Source: Myotis daubentonii
Lineage: Eukaryota; Chordata; Mammalia; Chiroptera; Vespertilionidae
Length of the DNA: 64,000 bases
Assembly (NCBI RefSeq): GCF_963259705.1
Contig: NC_081844.1
Coordinates: 105,922,671 to 105,986,670 of the forward strand
Direction: 5' to 3'
The notes under the pieces were generated by a model. The model was not told the DNA's origin, did no database searches, and saw nothing but the letters and a program-made list of their open reading frames with translations. How positions within the stretch are numbered: the first letter of the stretch is position 1; every line of letters begins with the position of its first letter. Positions 57,855 through 64,000 of this stretch are shown here, piece by piece. The position numbers were made by a program, and so were the translations under genes.

Positions 57855-58989
57855 CTAAGGGGGAAAAACAGAGTATTTGAATTATGCCAAGTTTTGCAAA
57901 TCCTAAATAACTACACCAAAATGTAATTTTGAAAACCCAAACTAGAGTGTACCAACAAACCCAAGAGTTAGTGTGGCTTGTGGCTAATGTACTATTTTGG
58001 GCCAAGGGGGCTGTGCTCATCTTTCATAAATCAATGCAGAAAAGTAAGCATAAAGTCTTACTTAGATGAAGATGGGCCGACTGAGAACAGGCTGACTTAT
58101 GGCAGTGGCTGAAGCTCCACCTCCGTCATCACTGTTATTCTCTTACTGCTGGCTAGAAGCCCCAGAGACCCACTAAGTTCCTGATGGTTGCACAAAACAT
58201 TTACTAGAATGTCTGCTACTCACTAACCCATCCCAACATGAGCAATTAGAACTGACAAAGCCCTGGAGGTGCTCCCCCAGCCCCCAGCCTTCCTCTTTCC
58301 TCCCCTGATGGCCTTGTTTTTCTGGAATGGCTTTGCAATCTCCCCCAGCAAGCATGGTGGGGGCCCCAACCTTCTCCCTGAAGGGAGGATGCAGCGAACC
58401 AATAACAATCTGGCTTGCCTTAGGAATGCATTAGCTTTTGGTTTTGTGTTTACTGCACAAAGAGGCACTGTGTAATTATTCTTTCTGGTGACCTAGTCGC
58501 TCAATAGATGCCCATTAACTGGAGATTATACATGATTGGATTTTCCCTTTTGAAGCTCCTATCTAATAGCTAAATGGAAACTTAATGAGATGGGGAAATG
58601 GGAGAGTTGTGCTCAGAAAGGAGTAACAACTCATTTATAGGTGCAACCTATAAATTAGAAGATTGGGGTATAACATTTAAACTACAATATCTGTACTATA
58701 GTATTATTCCAAAGGATCCTATAGATCTAAGTTATCAATATTTACAAGATCCTATTTACTACTGCCTTTAGGGGAGAAGCCTAAGATTTTCCCTTTATAT
58801 TCAAGTTGTAAAATGTTTGGACCCATACGGTATTTCCAAACATGCCCAATGCAGGGTCAGCACTGAAAAGTGGTGCTCTGCTCTGCAGGTCACACAGCTG
58901 GTTCTGAGCAGGAATGGAGTTCGAGATCAAGGGAAGGCCAAAGGCTCTGAAAACCAGAGAGAAGGTAGATCTGCTCACTCACTCACTCC

Positions 58990-58991
<2 letters not shown>

Positions 58992-59062
<71 letters not shown>

Positions 59063-59083
59063 AGAGAGAAAGAGAGAGAGAAG
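58992..59083. repeat. (TG)n(AG)n microsatellite
   Basis: About 22 bp of TG repeats followed by about 65 bp of AG repeats with a few AAAG breaks. Confidence 0.95.
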
Positions 59084-59942
59084 GGGGATCCAGAGCAAGT
59101 TGTGCTAGCCATGGACAAACACCACAGAGTTGTGGGGGCTGAGGCTACCCAGCACAGAGCTGGTATGTTGAACAGATATTGAATCTGGACGTGCCCTGCT
59201 CTGAAGAGCTACTTGCCCCCAAGTGGTGCCTTCTAGTGCTTTTCTAACCTCACACTTTGACAGAATGGCTCGCTCCAGACGACTGTCAATAGAGAAAACC
59301 CACTACTTCCTCAATAAGTACTTACTAGTATAAGCCCAAAGCACCAAGGTCTGCAGTGGGGGAGGGGGCAGGAGGGCAGGGCTCCATATGTGAAACCAAC
59401 CATGAGCTAGTGAGGAAGGCAGTGTGTCCAAGTGTCCAAAACGGGTCTAGAGTGGTGGCAGCAAGAAGTGATCCTGAATGAGAAGGAGGTGGAGAATAGG
59501 GTAACCGACGTAGTATTTCTCTCTCCATGTAATTTTCCTTTTACTGCTAGCTTGAAGGATCCAGAGATTAATGAAGCTGTCAGGTTTCATTATGGAAATG
59601 AATAAAGAGGGACAGTGACTCAGTACATCAGCTCCTCAGTCTGACCGGCAGTTACAATGCCATCCTTGCAATGTCACAATGTCCTGGGTTCTAAGAGAGT
59701 GGCCTGAAGAAAGAATGGCTAGACATGAAGAGTTGAGCATGTGAAGTGGAAGAAGTGTGAGAAGGTCCCGCCCCCATGTCGCCAGGGACCCCAAGAAATG
59801 TACAAGATATATACGTAAACATGTATAATGTTTTCAACTAAAAACTTCTGAAATAGGAGCCTGAATAAGCCAGAGCAATTCTGACCTAAGCCACCTTAGT
59901 AATTTCCTCAGGGAGAAAACAAAAAAAGTCAGAAGGCCCTAT

Positions 59943-60001
59943 AGAAACAACTGTTTTTGCCGTGAGAAAACACAAGAAACAACTGTTTTTGCCGTGAGAA
60001 A
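59943..60001. repeat. 32-bp tandem duplication
   Basis: AGAAACAACTGTTTTTGCCG starts at 59943 and again at 59975; the second copy is about 27 bp long and identical over its length. Confidence 0.9.
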
Positions 60002-60146
60002 TTTTAGTTCTTCCTCTCATTCATTCCAAAACAGATTAATGGTTTGTATTTATATAGTGGAGAAGGAAACAGCCCCTCTGATAAAAACTGCAACTATTTT
60101 CGTAAGACTTGATAAAAGTGGATAAATATATACAATTTTTAAAAAA

Positions 60147-60384
60147 ATCCTCACCCAAGGATATTTTTTCCATTGGTTTCTAGAGAGAGGGGGAGGGAGG
60201 AAGGAAGGGGGAAGAGAGAGAGAAACATCCATGTAAGAGACATCGATTGGTTGCCTCCTGCATGTGCCCTGACCAGGGCTGGGGAACCTGCAACCAAGGT
60301 ATGCGTCCTTGACTGGTAATCGAGCCTAAGACCCTTCGTTCCAGAGGCCAACACTCTAACCACTGAGCCAAACCAGCCAGGGCT
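60147..60384 (-). mobile_element. Ves-type SINE
   Basis: In reverse: 'tcctcacccaaggatatttt' tail, purine tract, 'gactggtaatcgagcctaag', and head 'ctgagccaaaccagccaggg'. Flanks share ATATACAA. Confidence 0.88.
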
Positions 60385-60462
60385 AAAGATATACAATGCA
60401 ACAGAACTGTATTTAATAAAGCCCGTGGGGCTGGGAGAGTTCCTTCATTACAGAGATCTTCA

Positions 60463-60958
60463 ACTTCTCTCACAGAGCCTTCAGGAGAAGATGCCGCAGG
60501 GAAATGCTGCTCTCAAGCGACACTGGTCAGAGCATCATCTCCAGAGAGCTCCACATGACACAAGAGATGCTCAAAGAAAAAAGGGTCTAATTACATTTAA
60601 GACATGCCAGGTACTTATGTGCACGCCCCTCTCCCATGCCCCCCAATACACTTCACTAGGATGCTAAAGGTTCTGGAAGCCTCATCGTTTAACAATCAGC
60701 TCAAGTTAGTTGAACCTAGCTTTCCTGAGTTGTTGGCTATGGTCCCCCCTTTTATAATAATATCTCTTAATAATAGCTCAGCATATATTGGCCAACACTG
60801 GACTGGGGCAATAACAGGGCAGAATTCCTTCCTCCTCCCACTTCACAGGACAAATACTTCTGGAAAACAAAAGAAAAGCCCGCTTTTGGTAAATAAAATA
60901 TATACCTTTTCTATCCCCATCATCTTTCCCAAATTGCTGTATGAGGTTGTGGGAATAA
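60463..60958. repeat. Direct repeat copy A (about 500 bp)
   Basis: Paralogous to 62221-62733 in the same orientation. Shared blocks: 'gagccttcaggag', 'gggcaataacagggcagaat' versus 'agggcaacagcatggtagaa', 'attccttcctcctcccactt', and 'tttggtaaata'. It may be a dispersed repeat family I cannot name, or a local duplication. Confidence 0.75.
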
Positions 60959-61377
60959 GGAGAAGTGGCAAAAATAAAAAAAGTCCCTTAGAGAAGCCAC
61001 ACTTTTTAAAATCGCTTTGGCATTTACTCTTGACAGGTTCAACTGACAAAAGGTCACAGGTCAGGAGTGAGGTAAGAGAAAACAATAAGCTTTCCACACA
61101 AAAAAGCAGGTGGTTTCCTACATCCACCTTCTCACATGGAGCCATGAGCTATGCCGGTCTGAGCGCTGGCGTCCTCTTTAAGCCTCCAGCACTTCTGGGA
61201 AAGGAAAGTTCTCTGAAAAACCAACCTGGCGTCTGCACTTCCTACCCCTCTCATCATCATCTCCTTCCTCCTCCATCTCTACCAAGAAGCATCACATGTG
61301 AATAAACATGCAGACCTCCTTATTCGGACCCTCCTGCTGATGAGAGGCACAGTCCAGGAGGAAGCAGCTCGTCTCCA

Positions 61378-61600
61378 AGGCAGATCAGCCTCAGTACGGC
61401 CGACACTGGCCCCAGGTCATTCTCTGTTGTGTGCGGGCTCTCACATGCACCATAGGATGTTTAGCAGCATCCCTGGCTTCTACCTACGAGAAGCTACCCA
61501 CCCTGCCCCCGCCCTAATGGTGACAACCAAAAATGTCTCCAGTTGGCAAATGTCGGGGGAAGGGGGGAGGACCTCGCCCCTTCCCTTGAGAGCCACTGCT
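61378..61600 (-). repeat. MER5A-like hAT-Charlie element
   Basis: In reverse: 'tagtagtgg'-like end lost, but 'aggatgtttagcagcatccc', 'gtgacaaccaaaaatgtctc' and 'gagagccactg' are the MER5A hallmarks. Confidence 0.75.
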
Positions 61601-62220
61601 CTCAGGGTATCAGCTCCTTAACTTGCCTCCTTGGGAAGATACACTAAATCGCCACCATCTCAGGACTGGCCGTTCTTCCTCTCCAGGCTTCTCTGGCCTG
61701 TGACAGTCTGCAATTTCTTCAAATACAGTCTGATCTCACTATGGCCAAGCAATGCATGGAGCGCACAGATATCTAAATCCTGGGCTAAAGTCCTGCTTAC
61801 CATTATATTCATATTTGGGGAAATTTAATTCAGGAGTTCTTACTAGAGATCCGTGGGCTTGGGGTGTGGGTGAGGGCTATAAATATCATCAAGTCACGAA
61901 CAAACATGCCTTCAGAAAGACAATCCAGAGCTTTCACTAGATTCTCAAAGGTATTCCAAATGCGATGAGATAGCAAAGCATGTCTGTGACCGAACAGCAG
62001 ACCTGAGTGGATAGAGCCGAGGCATGTCTGCTGCTCCTTTTCAGTCCCCCAGGAAAGCTATGCACTGTGATATCTACTCTGAAATCACTACGATGGCCAG
62101 ATGCTGTGGTCCATGTAGTGGCACCCTCCTAAGTAAGGAATCTGCACCGGCACCGGAACGACAGACTCCAGCCCATGCTCGATATTAACTACCAAATGCC
62201 ACGAGAACTAATGCCTGCTC

Positions 62221-62733
62221 CTTCTCTTGCCGAGCCTTCAGGAGGAGGTGCCCATGGGATCCTCAAGCTACACTGATCAGAGGATCGTTTCCAAAGGAAT
62301 TCCAGGTGACACAGAAATGTTCCGAGGAAAAAGGGTCCCAGGGTGTCATTAAGTTTGACAAATGCTGTGTGCTGGGTGAGTGCTCTCCCGCGCCTGACCA
62401 AGCCCATCCCCACCCCATTTGTAATCTACTTCCCTAAGACAGCAAAGGCTCTGTCACATCTCATAATTACAGTCAGGTTACGTTGGCTGAGCCTCGCTTT
62501 CCCAAGTTTGTTGGATATGGACACCCCCTTCTTCTAGTATCTCTTAATTAACAGCTCGGCACATATTGGCAAACACTGGACTAGGGCAACAGCATGGTAG
62601 AATTCCTTCCTCCTCCCACTTAACAGACAAATAAATACTCTGGGAGACAAAGGAAACGCCCGCGTTTGGTAAATACCAGATATATCTTTCCTATTCCCCA
62701 TCCTCCTTCCCCGGCTGCTATGTGGGTTAGTGT
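62221..62733. repeat. Direct repeat copy B (about 510 bp)
   Basis: Second member of the pair described at 60463-60958, about 1.76 kb away and clearly diverged with small indels. Confidence 0.75.
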
Positions 62734-63067
62734 GCGTGTAGGCAGAACAGCTCTGAGCAGTGATCTATTTCTGCCAGTAGGTGCCACCAACTAACACAGA
62801 CTACATCTCATTTAGAAAATTATATACTTGAAGAGCTATATAAGAGGAATAAATTTCCTACTTTTAAAATGCTACAAAGTCTGTATTTTGAGTTTCATGA
62901 TGAGAAATGCATATAAATGTAAAATTTTTCATACAAAAAGCTTCTTTACTCCTGAGAGGAAGCAGAAAGAAACCTACACAGGATCTGGAAGCCATGGAGG
63001 CACCCTGCCGTTCTCCCGTGTTTGTGAATGTTGGGATTTAAGACATTAAGGATGGCAGATACATAAT

Positions 63068-63282
63068 GAAAAGTGCTACTAGCTAACTTTATTGAGTGTC
63101 TGTACTAGGCTTGTTTAATACATTGTCTTTTAATCTTCAGACAATATATATAAGTAAATATTCCAAATTTACAGAAGAAACAGGATCAGAGAAGTAAGTA
63201 ACTGGTTAAGAGTCACACAGTTAGTAAATGAGAGATGTGACATTCAAGATCTAGGTTGGTTCGACTCAGAACTCACTGTACT
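63068..63282 (-). repeat. MIR element
   Basis: 'gctaactttattgagtgtct' at one side, then 'agaagaaacaggatcagaga', 'agtaagtaactggttaagag' and 'tcacacagttagtaaatgag' form a long reverse MIR. Confidence 0.8.
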
Positions 63283-64000
63283 TTCCATATAGAAAAACAC
63301 ATCTAGGTGTTTTCCAACTGCTGGCTATAGCCTACGAAATCAATTTAATAGGCAGCAACCAACATTTTTAAATAAAATGAAATTGAATCTGGGCATTCCC
63401 CTGCCCACAAAGATAAGCATGAGACAAATTACACCAAAAGGTTAAAAGGAACGAGCATAAATATACAGGAAAATTCAAATTAAAAGGAAAGCAGTCATCA
63501 TTGCAAGGAGAACCTTATTCAAGTCAAACCATTGAATAAAGAACCTAAAAAGTGATTTAAAATCACTAAAAGGCAAAATGTATAAAAAGGATAATGTGTG
63601 CTTTTATGTACTTAATAAAATACCACACAGTATATTAAGGAAAAACAAAATTTTAACACCTTTTCATATTTGACTAATCAAGTAGACCAAACCATCTGAT
63701 TTTCCATTTTTTTAAAAAATTGACAGAGCATTAGGATACAGAGGAGATCTCAAATATAATTAGAAGTCAGGTAGAGATTATTATATATTTAAGATCAGGC
63801 GAAGCAGAAAAGTCTAAATCCAGTTTGCCAATTACAACTTGCCATAACCGCCAAAGATAAGTACATAGAATAATGACAGGCAGAGGCAAAGCAAACACCT
63901 TTGTTTTGTTCTTATTAATTGCACCAAGGCCCCTAATCTAGCCTAAAATTCTTTCCCCTTACAACTAAACCTTACCAACATATTGCCGAGATAAATGAGA

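Larger units (their letters stand above)
57855..64000 (-). other. FBXW11 first intron, 3' part
   Basis: At least 6.1 kb and open at the window edge. Contains the TG/AG tract, a reverse Ves SINE, a pair of diverged direct repeats, a MER5A relic and a MIR. 57,900-58,980 and 63,290-64,000 hold nothing I recognise. Confidence 0.8.

Noticed and set aside
60604..61305. 233-codon plus-strand frame
   Set aside because: It begins inside direct repeat copy A, is not kept open in copy B, and has no recognisable domain.

Overview
The window looks like nuclear DNA of a vespertilionid bat. Intron-containing mammalian coding sequence lies among tRNA-derived Ves-type SINEs, HeliBat-like rolling-circle elements, short non-autonomous hAT elements including SPIN-type copies, and older mammalian repeats (MIR, MLT1 LTRs, L1, MER5). 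Ves, HeliBat and SPIN together are a known vespertilionid signature. Species cannot be fixed from this sequence, and repeat names are from memory rather than a library search.

Layout. Positions 1 to about 19,250 are GC-rich intergenic DNA with no convincing protein gene. This part holds a 36-copy, 51-bp minisatellite (1096-2928), an MLT1 LTR, one hAT element, two SPIN copies, several SINEs, and a repeat-poor segment at about 14,780-15,900 with TEAD- and POU-like motifs, a TATA-like box and a CpG-dense block. From about 19,375 to the right edge the sequence is AT-richer and is occupied by one gene on the minus strand, FBXW11 (beta-TrCP2, the substrate receptor of an SCF ubiquitin ligase).

FBXW11. 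Eleven coding exons and one terminal non-coding exon can be placed to the base with GT-AG borders. Joined, they give 514 residues, which matches the 529-residue human isoform once the 15-residue first exon, lying beyond 64,000, is added. The order is a short isoform-specific exon, the D (dimerisation) domain, the F-box, a linker, and seven WD40 blades. The phosphodegron-binding residues known from the BTRC structure are all present. The stop codon is 24 nt before the last exon junction, and the last exon is a pure 3'UTR of about 2.45 kb with four AATAAA signals near its end.

The introns carry most of the other structure: L1 remnants interrupted by a SINE and by SPIN/hAT elements, a SINE split by a hAT element, a SINE inserted in a SINE, two full or composite HeliBat elements (one with an internal 43-bp minisatellite), a HeliBat inside a MIR, and a diverged pair of about 500-bp direct repeats near the right edge. 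No rRNA, tRNA gene or CRISPR array was seen. No undescribed gene system was found. The strongest unexplained signals are the 51-bp minisatellite, the 14.8-15.9 kb regulatory-looking block, and the SPIN deletion derivative.
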